Below, piece after piece: positions 1-7,737 of a stretch of DNA of 64,000 bases. Location of the stretch: assembly GCF_000332235.1 (NCBI RefSeq), contig NZ_CM001775.1, positions 2,855,770 to 2,919,769 on the forward strand, read 5' to 3'. The number at the start of each line of letters is the position of its first letter. Position 1 is the first letter of the stretch. Under the pieces are notes generated by a model. It did not search any database. It was not told where the DNA came from and saw only the letters and a list, made by a program, of their open reading frames with translations. Position numbers and translations under genes: made by a program. The stretch is from Geminocystis herdmanii PCC 6308 (GTDB lineage Bacteria > Cyanobacteriota > Cyanobacteriia > Cyanobacteriales > Cyanobacteriaceae).

Positions 1-350
1 CCCTAAGGGATAAAGATCACGAAATCGTAACAATTTGTTTTATTTGTTTACATTGATACGTCCCTAAATCCCCAATACTGGGGACTTCAATTTATTAATT
101 CATTCATTCTCCCCCAAAGTTGGGGGCAGGGGGGAAGTTTGATCGAGTTTAGAGGGAGTTCGATCGAGTTTTGGGATTGCTTCGTGCCTCGCAATGACGG
201 ATAAGAGAGTTCGATCGTGTTTAGAAGGAGGTTCGATCGAGGTTATAGGGTTCGATCGATTTTAGAGATTGCTTCGTTACCTCGCAATGACAGGATAGAG
301 GAGTTTGATCGTCAAAGGTTGAGCAGTTTGATCGAACTTTAAAATTTGCA
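1..350. repeat. Gene-free stretch of dispersed intergenic repeats
   Basis: No gene is visible. The stretch holds two copies of an ATTGCTTCGT...CTCGCAATGAC motif (about 176-197 and 270-292). It also holds many short GTTCGATCGA units spaced 20-40 bases apart. The same units recur in every gap up to about 6260. ATTGC and GCAAT at the ends of the first motif form a short inverted repeat. Confidence 0.7.
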
Positions 351-1295
351 TTAACGATTAATTAACTGCTCAAATTCTTCCAAAGATTTAACACTAATTG
401 TCGATAAATGTAACTGTTTTAAGAAAGCTAAATCATCAATTTTTTTGAGGGAATCTTCTATACTTTTTGGTACAGAATTAAACCGTAGTTTAAGTAAATC
501 AAGAATATCTTGTTCACGAGTTTCTTTCGCTCCTTTTTTTTCACCTCTTGCTAAAGCACGTTTTTCAATATTAGTTAATAAGGGCATTTTTCTTTCCTCC
601 TGAAATTGTGTTAATTTATCTTCAAATTTTAGTTGTAAATCTTCTGATAATGTCATCATTAAATCAATGACTTTGTATAAATCGACTATTTCTTTTCTGT
701 TGTAACCTTTTTCGTAAAGTAAACGGGATAGATTCCATTTCCATTGTTCCCTTTCTGATAAATTACTGGTAGTGGCTTTCGTTTTTATATGTGCCATCAC
801 TACGATCGCAAATAGATTGTTACTTTGCTCTAATTCCTCCCATGAATAATCTTGTAATTTAATAATCGAAAAGTCTAGTTTTAATTTACTTTTTCCTAAC
901 CCATATTCATAAGAATTAGGTCGCCATTTTTTACTGTCATCTCCTAGTATAGCTAAACTAATTACTGGTTTATTATACAGGTCAAAAGCTCGATAATTAT
1001 AAATAAACATTCTTTGGGGAAATTGCTTATCATACTGACTTTGCACCTCAATATGGATTAATAACCACACTTCTTGATTATTTAATAACCAAACCTGAAA
1101 TAGTTTATCGGCATGACGAGTTTCTGTTTCAGCAGAGGCTGTGATTTGTTCTAATTCTTTATCCAAAGGTATTGGTGTTTTTTCCCAATTAATTTGACTA
1201 TGAATATCGGGATAAAAAAAGATTAAAAAAGACTCAAAATAATCTCCTATAATCTCTTTCCATGATTCATCATAATTTGCTGTTATTTCTGACAT
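351..1295 (-). CDS. Rpn-family (PD-(D/E)XK) nuclease/putative transposase-like protein
   Basis: This 314-residue protein resembles the large cyanobacterial family annotated as Rpn recombination-promoting nuclease or putative transposase. The N-terminal half carries the pattern expected of a PD-(D/E)XK fold: an Asp in HADKLFQVW (near residue 62) followed by HIEVQ (near residue 83). The C-terminal third is helical and charged, with a MPLLTNIEKRALARGEKKG stretch typical of the family. Homologues bind or cut DNA, but a role here is not known. A near-identical copy lies at 4017-4955 and is inactivated by one stop codon. Both copies sit among dispersed repeats. Confidence 0.75.
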   Translation of the reverse strand: MSEITANYDESWKEIIGDYFESFLIFFYPDIHSQINWEKTPIPLDKELEQITASAETETRHADKLFQVWLLNNQEVWLLIHIEVQSQYDKQFPQRMFIYNYRAFDLYNKPVISLAILGDDSKKWRPNSYEYGLGKSKLKLDFSIIKLQDYSWEELEQSNNLFAIVVMAHIKTKATTSNLSEREQWKWNLSRLLYEKGYNRKEIVDLYKVIDLMMTLSEDLQLKFEDKLTQFQEERKMPLLTNIEKRALARGEKKGAKETREQDILDLLKLRFNSVPKSIEDSLKKIDDLAFLKQLHLSTISVKSLEEFEQLINR

Positions 1296-1359
1296 TTAAG
1301 CAAAGTTTTTAGATTTTCCTAATTGTAACTCTAATTTTTAGCTTTTTGTCAAGGAGTAA

Positions 1360-1521
1360 AGAGATTGCTTTGTGCCTCGCCATGAGGAGGATTCGATCGC
1401 GCAGCACCGCTTTTAGCGATCAATTTTGGAGATTGCTTCGTACCTCGCAATGACAGGATAAGGGAGGTTCGATCGTATTTTTGCTTGATGATGTTGGGTT
1501 GCAATTCGTTTAACCCAACCT
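1360..1521. repeat. Dispersed repeat cluster (three repeat types)
   Basis: The gap contains a degenerate ATTGCTT...CTCGC unit (1366-1384), a GATCGCGCAGC...TTTAGCGATC hairpin unit (about 1394-1421) and a second ATTGCTTCG unit (about 1432-1453). It ends with an inverted TTGGGTT...AACCCAA hairpin (1494-1518). Most of this is repeated almost exactly at 5026-5113 as part of the duplicated Rpn segment. Confidence 0.65.
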
Positions 1522-1527
1522 ATGGGA

Positions 1528-2364
1528 TTAATTGGGAGTGTGGTTAATTAACCAATTTTCTAAATCGTTAATATCCTGAAAATCTAATAACGCTTCTCCT
1601 AATGATTCTAATTGAGGAATGGATAACGCTCGAACTTTTGCTTGTAAAGCATCACTGAGATTACCACAACGGCGAGTTAACAAGCGGATAACGATATTTG
1701 CTTCTCCCTCATTACGTCCAATTTGTAAAACTTGTTGATAAAAACGAGTCTGGGTTACGTCTGCTTCTCTTAAGTTAATCATTTTTTGTATCTCCTCGAT
1801 GGTTAGTTTAGGGAATTTATTTACCAGTATAGCCTCCACTAAATCTAATCTTAAGTTAAACTCCTCTTGAGTTTGAGTGTTTTCTAAGATTTTATTAGCT
1901 TCGGATACTGCGTCATTTTCTGGGGTAACGATTAATTTTAATGTTGCTAAATTTGTACTTAAATTTTCTTGATTTAACAAGTCGGATAAAAATAATCTTT
2001 GCACTCTTTTATCTAGCAAATCTCCATGAGGAATTTCACAACCTAATTCTTGATTACGGTTATTTAATATTAACAATCCTCGCCAATTTCTTTTGACTTT
2101 ATACTGATGAATATAGACGAATATTCCCCCAAAATAACGACTGTAAAATTCTGTGTTATTCTGCATTTGTGCTTCGAGAAACACAAGGGGGACATTTTCA
2201 TCACTGCCGAGGGGTGTTAATAATCCATCAAGACGAAACTCTTTTTCTTTGATTACGGGAGCGTTATAATCAAACTGACAACCTTCGGGAATTTCGGGGA
2301 TTAATTCGGAGATGAGACTGGGTTGAGTTAAAAAGATACGGTAAAATAACTTATCGGTTTTCAC
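1528..2364 (-). CDS. DUF2887-type Rpn-family nuclease/transposase-like protein
   Basis: The 278-residue protein begins MKTDKLFYRIF, the usual opening of the DUF2887 branch of Rpn-like proteins common in cyanobacteria. The PD-(D/E)XK signature is visible as FRLDGLL (residues 43-49) followed by VFLEAQMQ (about 61-68). The C-terminal region carries the LIxRLLTRRCG-type segment found in relatives. A role is not established for this copy; mobile DNA or recombination is the usual suggestion. It is separated from the other Rpn gene by repeats and is not part of an operon. Confidence 0.75.
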   Translation of the reverse strand: MKTDKLFYRIFLTQPSLISELIPEIPEGCQFDYNAPVIKEKEFRLDGLLTPLGSDENVPLVFLEAQMQNNTEFYSRYFGGIFVYIHQYKVKRNWRGLLILNNRNQELGCEIPHGDLLDKRVQRLFLSDLLNQENLSTNLATLKLIVTPENDAVSEANKILENTQTQEEFNLRLDLVEAILVNKFPKLTIEEIQKMINLREADVTQTRFYQQVLQIGRNEGEANIVIRLLTRRCGNLSDALQAKVRALSIPQLESLGEALLDFQDINDLENWLINHTPN

Positions 2365-2394
2365 TTTATCGGTTTCACAGATTTTATTCTTTAT

Positions 2395-2600
2395 TTTATC
2401 AGAGTACGATCACTAAAAGTGGCACTTCGTGATCGCGCAGCGCCACTTCGTGATCGATTTTGCGGAGATTGCTTCGTGCCTCGCAATGACAAGATAAGGG
2501 GAGTTCGATCGAGTTTTGAGAGATTGCTTCGTTTCCTCGCAATGACAGGATAAGGGAGTTCGATCGTGTTTAGAAGGAGGTTCGATCGAATCTTTTGCGT
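2395..2600. repeat. Dispersed repeat cluster with nested GATCRC hairpins
   Basis: The stretch contains a compound palindrome (about 2407-2456) in which GTGATC/GATCAC half-sites alternate with a GCAGCGCCAC core. Two ATTGCTTCG...CGCAATGAC units (about 2468-2491 and 2523-2546) and GTTCGATCG spacers follow. Two overlapping minus-strand reading frames run through it, but they only translate the repeats and are not counted as genes. Confidence 0.65.
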
Positions 2601-2637
2601 ATAATATATTCTCAAGTCCTTTAAAATACGATAAATT

Positions 2638-2979
2638 ATGGCTGATTTGTCTCCAGAAAATAAACAAATAATCAATCATCTTAAAGATAAATTGTTAGAA
2701 ATTTTGAACGAAGCTAAAAAAGTTGAGTTTTTGTTATTACAGCGTTTTGGTGAAAACTCAGATACTTTAATTAGTTTAGAACAATTAACCGAAATTAGTG
2801 AACAAGCTAGAGAAGGCTTTTTTCAAATTAATAATTTACAAATACATATTGCAGAAGCACAACCAGTTATTTCTCCATCTTTGCTACAATTTATCCATCA
2901 AGTAATTGATAAAATCGAAAAGAGAATTCCTGCCTTAGAACAAAGTATTAAAGAAATTAAATTAGATTGGAGTTTATGA
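2638..2979 (+). CDS. Small coiled-coil hypothetical protein
   Basis: The 113-residue protein is rich in Lys, Glu and Ile with heptad-like spacing, suggesting mostly alpha-helix or coiled coil. No catalytic motif or membrane segment is visible and I do not recognise the family. Its TGA stop overlaps the ATG of the next small gene (ATGA at 2976-2979), so the two are probably translationally coupled. The pairing and setting resemble small two-gene toxin-antitoxin modules, but this is inference from context only. Confidence 0.5.
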   Translation: MADLSPENKQIINHLKDKLLEILNEAKKVEFLLLQRFGENSDTLISLEQLTEISEQAREGFFQINNLQIHIAEAQPVISPSLLQFIHQVIDKIEKRIPALEQSIKEIKLDWSL

Positions 2980-3155
2980 TGAATCCAGAACCAAAAATCC
3001 CAAATCCGGAAAAAATTGCCAAAACTCTGAAAAAAGCTCGTCGTGCTTGTCAAGAAATGGAATTAGCAAGGTTAGAATTAGACGAAGCGATCGCACTCTT
3101 AGAGCAAGAAAATCGTAATCAACGTAAACAATATTTAAACAAAGTTTTAAACTAA
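2976..3155 (+). CDS. Small charged hypothetical protein, coupled to upstream gene
   Basis: About 59 residues from the ATG at 2976 (a second ATG follows at 2979); I prefer these to an upstream TTG because they overlap the previous stop codon. The product is basic and helical (KTLKKARRACQEMELARLEL), with no recognised domain. It contains a canonical HIP1 octamer (GCGATCGC) in frame. The function is unknown. It forms a two-gene unit with the coiled-coil gene upstream. Confidence 0.45.
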   Translation: MMNPEPKIPNPEKIAKTLKKARRACQEMELARLELDEAIALLEQENRNQRKQYLNKVLN

Positions 3156-3164
3156 TCAGTTGAG

Positions 3165-3210
3165 GGGGTTTGATCGCGCAGCGCCGCTTTTAGTGATCGA
3201 TTTTGGGGGG
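3165..3210. repeat. GATCGCGCAGC hairpin repeat copy
   Basis: This copy reads GATCGCGCAGCGCCGC followed by TTTTAGTGATCGA, so the flanking GATCGC and GTGATC half-sites can pair. Further copies lie near 1394, 2407, 5055, 5633, 6187 and 36960. Confidence 0.6.
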
Positions 3211-3280
3211 CGATCAGTTTTAAGAAATTAATATTGAAACCCCAAAACATTTAGGCATTGATACTTATAGGATTTGATCA

Positions 3281-3559
3281 CTAAGTTAAAACAGATATTT
3301 TCTCAATTATCGGATCATTTGCGGTTTCCCTTTCAAAAAGTTCTTTTAACGATTCTTCTCCTTGGATTTCTCCATTACTAATAAATTTTTCAACTTCAAT
3401 ATCGCCATTATCTAAAAATTCAATTTCCCAACGTTCTCCCACAATGGAAACTGTTATCATAACTGCTTCATCCCGATGATGAGCAATTTGATAATTAATT
3501 TTATTCTGTTCTAACTCATTTAAAAAAGTAAGGAACTTATTAAATAAAACTGTTTTCAT
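3281..3559 (-). CDS. Small hypothetical protein, downstream partner of a broken gene
   Basis: The 92-residue acidic protein contains a VGERWEIEFLDNGDIEVE stretch, probably a beta-rich core that I recall from short cyanobacterial hypotheticals. Its start codon overlaps the stop of the upstream reading frame (ATGA at 3556-3559), so it was originally the second gene of a coupled pair. The first gene is broken. No enzymatic motif is visible. A toxin-antitoxin or similar two-component module is plausible but not shown. Confidence 0.55.
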   Translation of the reverse strand: MKTVLFNKFLTFLNELEQNKINYQIAHHRDEAVMITVSIVGERWEIEFLDNGDIEVEKFISNGEIQGEESLKELFERETANDPIIEKISVLT

Positions 3560-3777
3560 TTGTCAAATCTCCGATCGCTTAATAGTTTACGAATAGCTTT
3601 GAATCCTGTTACATTGCTATTGGCATTGGATTCAATTTCTTCCCAAGTCATCTAATTAATTTCATCCCAACTGGGTGAACCTTCGGGTAGGTGTGCTTGT
3701 TTGATACTCCCTTTTTTTTGCTTGAGAATATCAATCACTCTTTTTCTAGAAAAACGATGAACAATAAGATTTTCCTC
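3556..3777 (-). pseudogene. Remnant of the upstream partner gene, one in-frame stop
   Basis: The minus strand reads as a continuous frame of about 73 codons (IVHRFSRKRVIDILKQKKG ... LPEGSPSWDEI), then a TAG at 3652-3654, then MTWEEIESNANSNVTGFKAI and onwards to a stop at 3556. The frame is intact on both sides of the TAG, so one nonsense change explains the break. No ATG is found upstream: the frame opens directly after another TAG at 3778-3780. An internal ATG at 3649-3651 could still give a 31-residue peptide coupled to the next gene. Confidence 0.55.
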
Positions 3778-3839
3778 CTAGATAAAAACTCCAATTATAC
3801 AAAGATTATCTTAAAACAAAAAAAGTGTGATCTATTTTT

Positions 3840-4016
3840 ACTAGGGTGATCGCATTTTGGAAAAAGAGGAGGCGCGATCGCTCTCTTAAAGATGTTGGGT
3901 TACGCTGTGACTAAGCCAATCTACAAACGACAGATAATTTAGAGAGATTGCTTCGTTACCTCGCAATGACAGGAGGAGTTCGATCGAGGTTTGGAGGGTT
4001 CGATCGAGAGATAAAA
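3840..4016. repeat. Dispersed repeat cluster
   Basis: The gap contains a HIP1 octamer (near 3873), a decayed TTGGGTTACGC...TAAGCCAATC unit (3894-3925), an ATTGCTTCG...CGCAATGAC unit (about 3948-3970) and GTTCGATCGAGG spacers. No gene is visible. Confidence 0.6.
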
Positions 4017-4955
4017 TTAGCGTAAATTGTTAATTAATTGTTCAAAGTCTTCCAGAGATTTAACACTAATTGTTGCTAAATGTAACTGTTTTAAGAAAGC
4101 TAAATCATCAATATTTTTGAGGGAATCTTCTATACTTTTCGGTACAGAATTAAAACGTATATTAAGTAAGTCAAGGATATTTTCTTGACAATTTTCTTTA
4201 GCTCCTTTTTGTAAAGCACGTCTTTCAATATTAGTTAATAAAGGCATTTTTCTTTCCTCCTCATATTGTGTTAATTTATTTTCAAATTGTAGTTGTAAAT
4301 CTTCCGATAATGTCATCATTAAATCAATGACTTTGTATAAATCGGTTATTTCTTTTCTGTTGTAACCTTTTTCATAAAGTAAACGGGATAGATTCCATTT
4401 CCATTGTTCTCTTTCTGATAAATTACTGGTAGTGGCTTTCGTTTTTAAGTGTGCCATTACCACGATCGAAAATATATTGTTACTTTGCTCTAATTCCTCC
4501 CATGAATAATCTTGTAATTTAATAATCGAAAAGTCTAGTTTTAATTTACTTTTTCCTAACCCATATTCATAAGAATTAGGTCGCCATTTTTTACTGTCAT
4601 CTCCTAGTATAGCTAAACTAATTACTGGTTTATTATACAGGTCAAAAGCTCGATAATTATAAATAAACATTCTTTGGGGAAATTGCTTATCATACTGACT
4701 TTGCACCTCAATATGGATTAATAACCACACTTCTTAATTATTTAATAACCAAACCTGAAATAGTTTATCGGCATGACGAGTTTCTGTTTCAGCAGAGGCT
4801 GTGATTTGTTCTAATTCTTTATCCAAAGGTATTGGTGTTTTTTCCCAATTAATTTGACTATGAATATCGGGATAAAAAAAGATTAAAAAAGACTCAAAAT
4901 AATCTCCTATAATCTCTTTCCATGATTCATCATAATTTGCTGTTATTTCTGACAT
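4017..4955 (-). pseudogene. Duplicate Rpn-family gene inactivated by a nonsense mutation
   Basis: This is a second copy of the gene at 351-1295. Positions 4501-5045 match 841-1385 at a constant offset of 3660. In that block I see one substitution: G at 1076 is A at 4736, which turns a CAA glutamine codon into TAA (4734-4736). The product is therefore cut after 73 residues; the remaining 237 codons stay open and could only be made by reinitiation. The C-terminal part has diverged more and carries a net 12-base deletion relative to the intact copy. The duplicated block extends about 150 bp upstream of the start codon into the repeats. Confidence 0.9.
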
Positions 4956-5025
4956 TTAAGCAAAGTTTTTAGATTTTCCTAATTGTAACTCTAATTTTTA
5001 GCTTTTTGTCAAGGAGTAAAGAGAT

Positions 5026-5180
5026 TGCTTTGTGCCTCGCCATGAGGAGGGTTCGATCGCGCAGCACCGCTTTTAGCGATCAATTTTGGAGATTGCTTCG
5101 TACCTCGCAATGACAGGATAGGGGAAGTTCGGGCGCGCAGCGTGCCTTTGGCATCGATTTTGGGGAGGTTTGATCGACTG
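5026..5180. repeat. Duplicated dispersed repeats
   Basis: The segment 5026-5113 is a close copy of 1366-1453, carried along with the Rpn gene duplication. A divergent hairpin unit (GGGCGCGCAGCGTGCC near 5131-5150) and a TTTGATCGACTG spacer follow. Confidence 0.6.
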
Positions 5181-5227
5181 TGGGATATGCTATAAATGTA
5201 AGGATAAGTTAAAATTGGGGAGGATAA

Positions 5228-5437
5228 TTGTTAACAGTAGAACAGGCATTAAGTTGTGTACGGGTTTGTCAAATGTTATCAAATCTGTACCAAGCTATTT
5301 ATTTGTTTCGCTATGACTCAAAATATAAAACAGTTTTTATATTAGCGAAAAATCAAAACGATATTGATGAAGAATTACAAATCATTATTTTTGCTAACGG
5401 TATTTGGAGATTTATTGATGATGAAACAAGATTATGA
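5228..5437 (+). CDS. DUF6888-like small protein (probable TTG start)
   Basis: The 69-residue protein opens LTVEQALSCVRVCQMLSNLY and continues with VFILAKNQ and IIFANGIWRF, the pattern I associate with cyanobacterial DUF6888 proteins. The start is a TTG at 5228; GGGGAGG lies seven bases upstream and there is no better ATG. The next gene overlaps its end, as in other DUF6888/DUF6887 pairs. The biochemical role is not known. The pair behaves like other small stability modules in this islet, which is inference. Confidence 0.6.
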   Translation: MLTVEQALSCVRVCQMLSNLYQAIYLFRYDSKYKTVFILAKNQNDIDEELQIIIFANGIWRFIDDETRL

Positions 5438-5621
5438 AAATATGACAAGAAAACAGATCAAAGAATACTTACTATCTCATAGACAAGATGAGGAAGCATG
5501 GTCTGTTTTTATGGAAAAACTCGGTAATTTGAACGAAAATCAGGGATATTCTCCTGATTTGTCCGCAGAGGAAATGGAACAAATTTTTCAATCAAAGTTA
5601 AATCAAAAAATACCTCATTAA
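5418..5621 (+). CDS. DUF6887-like small protein
   Basis: About 67 residues from the tandem ATG ATG at 5418-5423, inside the 3' end of the upstream gene. I chose this start because the reading frame further upstream has no family resemblance. The core NMTRKQIKEYLLSHRQDEEAW matches the DUF6887 pattern (Met-Thr/Ser, then YVLSHRDDEEAF-like). It is a partner of the DUF6888-like gene by overlap. Function unknown. Confidence 0.6.
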   Translation: MMKQDYENMTRKQIKEYLLSHRQDEEAWSVFMEKLGNLNENQGYSPDLSAEEMEQIFQSKLNQKIPH

Positions 5622-5663
5622 TTATTTTTGTGCGATCGCGCAGTGCCACTTCGTGATCAAGAT

Positions 5664-5879
5664 TCAGATTATAGGTGAGGTTCGATCGAGGTTATAGGAT
5701 TGTAGGGGAGGGTTCGATCGATATTTTAGTTTTTTAATATCTAATTCGGTAAAAGGGATAATACTTTTTTCTTCAATAGAAATTATTAATTGTCTAAGCT
5801 GACTTTGTATTTGACTAACATCATCACCAGTAGTTTTCTGTAGAAATTTTAGTGCGTGTTTACGAAACTTTACCACCAT
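5664..5879 (-). pseudogene. RelE/ParE-type toxin, C-terminally truncated
   Basis: The first 50 or so residues (MVVKFRKHALKFLQK ... SIIPFTELDIKKLK) match the start of cyanobacterial RelE/ParE-family toxins, ribosome-dependent or gyrase-directed growth inhibitors of 85-95 residues. After IKKLK the family continues with a YRLRVGKYRVIF-type strand carrying the catalytic basic residues. Here the frame runs instead into repeat DNA and ends as residues with no family resemblance. The strands needed for activity are missing, so the product should be inactive. Its start overlaps the end of the antitoxin gene by 20 bases. Confidence 0.7.
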
Positions 5880-6072
5880 TTTTTACCCAGTCTGTCATAT
5901 CTATTAATTCATCTTGCTCATAATCTGTTGGTTTTCCAAATTCGGCTTCTATTTCATTTTGTTCGTCTTGACTAACATAGGGAATGAGATTATTGCATAA
6001 CAGTAATTTTTCTTCCCTTAAAACTTCTCGTAAACTTTCTTTAATCAATAATTTCAATTCTTTAGTTTTCAT
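5860..6072 (-). CDS. Antitoxin-like partner of the truncated RelE toxin
   Basis: The 70-residue acidic protein (MKTKELKLLIKESLREVLREEKLLL ... DMTDWVKNGGKVS) has the length, charge and position of the antitoxin of a RelE/ParE pair. It is the first gene, overlapping the toxin start. The N-terminal helix followed by an acidic tail that wraps the toxin is typical; the DNA-binding fold cannot be assigned by eye. With its toxin broken, it is probably a leftover. Confidence 0.55.
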   Translation of the reverse strand: MKTKELKLLIKESLREVLREEKLLLCNNLIPYVSQDEQNEIEAEFGKPTDYEQDELIDMTDWVKNGGKVS

Positions 6073-6407
6073 TTTTGATCAATAATCAATTAAATTAAAT
6101 TTTTAGGAGTAATTATCGTATCATTTTGATTATAAGTTATTTTTCTTAATTTGATCCGATTAACAGCGATCGAGTTTAGGGGAGTTCGATCGCGCAGCGC
6201 CGCTTTTAGCGATCGATTTTTGAGGTTGTAGAGGAAGGTTCGATCGTCTTTATCCATCATGAGACATCTCCAATAATTTAAGTAGAGACGTAAAATTTTG
6301 CGTCTTTACATAGTTTCAGGCATCAAAAATTTAATTTCTCCCAGAAGTCTTTTAGATCTACTTTCGCTTATTTTAATATTGTCAATTATATAACCATAGA
6401 GTAAGAT
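6073..6407. repeat. Gene-free gap with dispersed repeats
   Basis: The stretch contains a GATCGCGCAGCGCCGC...TTAGCGATCGA hairpin unit (about 6187-6216), GTTCGATCG spacers and an AGACGTAAAATTTTGCGTCTTTAC hairpin (about 6284-6308). The last could act as a terminator on either strand. No gene is visible. The final 60 bases are the promoter region of the persulfide dioxygenase gene. Confidence 0.55.
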
Positions 6408-6419
6408 GATTATATAATC
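6408..6419. promoter_or_regulatory. Palindrome upstream of the sulfur cluster, possible operator
   Basis: GATTATATAATC is a perfect 12-base palindrome ending 21 bases before the ATG at 6441; a related half, AATTATATAAC, lies at 6384-6394. This spacing suits a repressor site over the promoter. ArsR-type persulfide sensors often control such genes in other bacteria, but no regulator gene is adjacent. Confidence 0.35.
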
Positions 6420-6440
6420 AAAAATCAAAAAGTAATAAAA

Positions 6441-7127
6441 ATGTTATTTCGTCAACTTTTCGATCGAGACACTTGGACTTATACTTATCTTATCGCTGAT
6501 ACAGATAGCAAAGAAGCCGTATTAGTTGATCCTGTGTTAGAACAAGTAGAAAGAGATTTACAATTAATTGGTGAGTTAGGTTTAACCTTAAAGTATTGTT
6601 TAGAAACCCATGTTCACGCAGATCACATAACAGGTACAGGAAAATTAAAAGAGTTAACCCATTGTCTTGGCATCGTACCCGAAAAAGCTCAAGTAAACTG
6701 TGCCGATCGACACATAAAGGATGAAGAAGTGTTGAAAGTTGGCAATATTGACATCAAAGCCATCGCTTCTCCGGGGCATACAGACTGCCATTTTGCCTAT
6801 TTAGTCAACCAAAATCACTTGTTAACAGGGGATGCTTTATTTATTCGGGGTTGCGGAAGGACAGATTTTCAGAGTGGCAATGCTGGAGATTTATACGACA
6901 CCATCACAGAAAGATTTTTCCGTTTATCTGATGATACCTTAGTTTATCCCGGTCATGATTATCGTGGTCATATGGTATCAACGATTGGGGAAGAAAAAGA
7001 ATTTAATCCTCGAATTTCCCACAAAAAAAGAGATGAATTTATTGAATTAATGAATAACCTTAATTTACCTCATCCCCATAAAATGATGGAAGCTGTACCC
7101 GCAAATCAATTATGTGGAAAAATTTAA
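6441..7127 (+). CDS. ETHE1-type persulfide dioxygenase (MBL fold)
   Basis: This cytosolic non-haem iron enzyme should oxidise glutathione persulfide to sulfite. The metal site is visible: THVHADH at residues 56-62, His113 in SPGHT, Asp131 in GDALF and His172 in YPGHD. RGCGRTDFQSG (137-147) is a hallmark of persulfide dioxygenases rather than glyoxalase II. At 228 residues the length fits the short bacterial form. It is followed by a rhodanese and a TauE exporter on the same strand, giving a coherent route from persulfide to exported sulfite or sulfonate. Confidence 0.9.
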   Translation: MLFRQLFDRDTWTYTYLIADTDSKEAVLVDPVLEQVERDLQLIGELGLTLKYCLETHVHADHITGTGKLKELTHCLGIVPEKAQVNCADRHIKDEEVLKVGNIDIKAIASPGHTDCHFAYLVNQNHLLTGDALFIRGCGRTDFQSGNAGDLYDTITERFFRLSDDTLVYPGHDYRGHMVSTIGEEKEFNPRISHKKRDEFIELMNNLNLPHPHKMMEAVPANQLCGKI

Positions 7128-7159
7128 TTTTATTTATACATTAATACCTAATAAATATT

Positions 7160-7489
7160 ATGATAATGACTACTATAAAACCTGAAATAAAAGTAATTAA
7201 TTCTCAAGATTTAATGAGCAAATTAATGAGCGAATCTTATTATTTAGTAGATGTAAGAGAATTTGAAGAATATAATTTTGGTCATATTTCTACGGCAATT
7301 TTAAAACCTTCTTCTCAATTTAAAGCTGAAGAATGGTTAAATAAAACTAACATTATATTATATTGTCGATCGGGCAAACGTTCCCGGGAAGTAGCAGAAA
7401 AATTAATTGATTTAGGTATATCTAATATCACTGAATTAGAAGGGGGAATTATGGCATGGCAAAAGGCAAATTTTCCTCTAACCAAGTAA
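7160..7489 (+). CDS. Single-domain rhodanese (sulfurtransferase)
   Basis: The 109-residue protein is one rhodanese domain: VDVREFEEYNFGHI (residues 30-43), the active-site loop CRSGKRS with Cys69, and the C-terminal LEGGIMAWQ motif. It should carry sulfane sulfur as a cysteine persulfide, either supplying or receiving sulfur from the dioxygenase encoded 32 bases upstream. No signal peptide is seen, so it is cytosolic. The start could be the ATG at 7160 or the third codon (ATG); the difference is two residues. Confidence 0.9.
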   Translation: MIMTTIKPEIKVINSQDLMSKLMSESYYLVDVREFEEYNFGHISTAILKPSSQFKAEEWLNKTNIILYCRSGKRSREVAEKLIDLGISNITELEGGIMAWQKANFPLTK

Positions 7490-7660
7490 AAGAAAATCAC
7501 TCAAAAAAGATGTCAGGTAGCAGGTATTAGGTTAAATTTAAACTTTCAATTTATAACAATTGCATTTTTACAATTATCACAACTATATATATTAAAGTTT
7601 TAAGGGATTATTTTCTAGTAATTTATCATAACTACTATAGAAGAGCCATTTTATTTTTCA

Positions 7661-7735
7661 ATTCTTAATTCTTAATTCTTAATTCTTAATTCTTAATTCT
7701 TAATTCTTAATTCTTAATTCTTAATTCTTAATTCT
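7661..7735. repeat. Heptanucleotide tandem repeat (TTAATTC)n
   Basis: About ten and a half uninterrupted copies of a 7-base unit (TTAATTC) run almost to the ATG of the exporter gene at 7738. It is one of at least six heptamer arrays in this window, resembling cyanobacterial STRR sequences. Because it fills the upstream region of the exporter gene, changes in copy number could alter its expression. Confidence 0.9.
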
Positions 7736-7737
7736 CT

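Noticed and set aside
2391-2679. Two overlapping minus-strand reading frames of 88-94 codons
   Set aside because: They translate only the dispersed ATTGCTTCG and GATCGCGCAGC repeats and have no partner or ribosome binding site.
7661-7735. Heptamer arrays as CRISPR arrays
   Set aside because: The repeats are directly adjacent with a 7-base period; there are no spacers or cas genes in the window.
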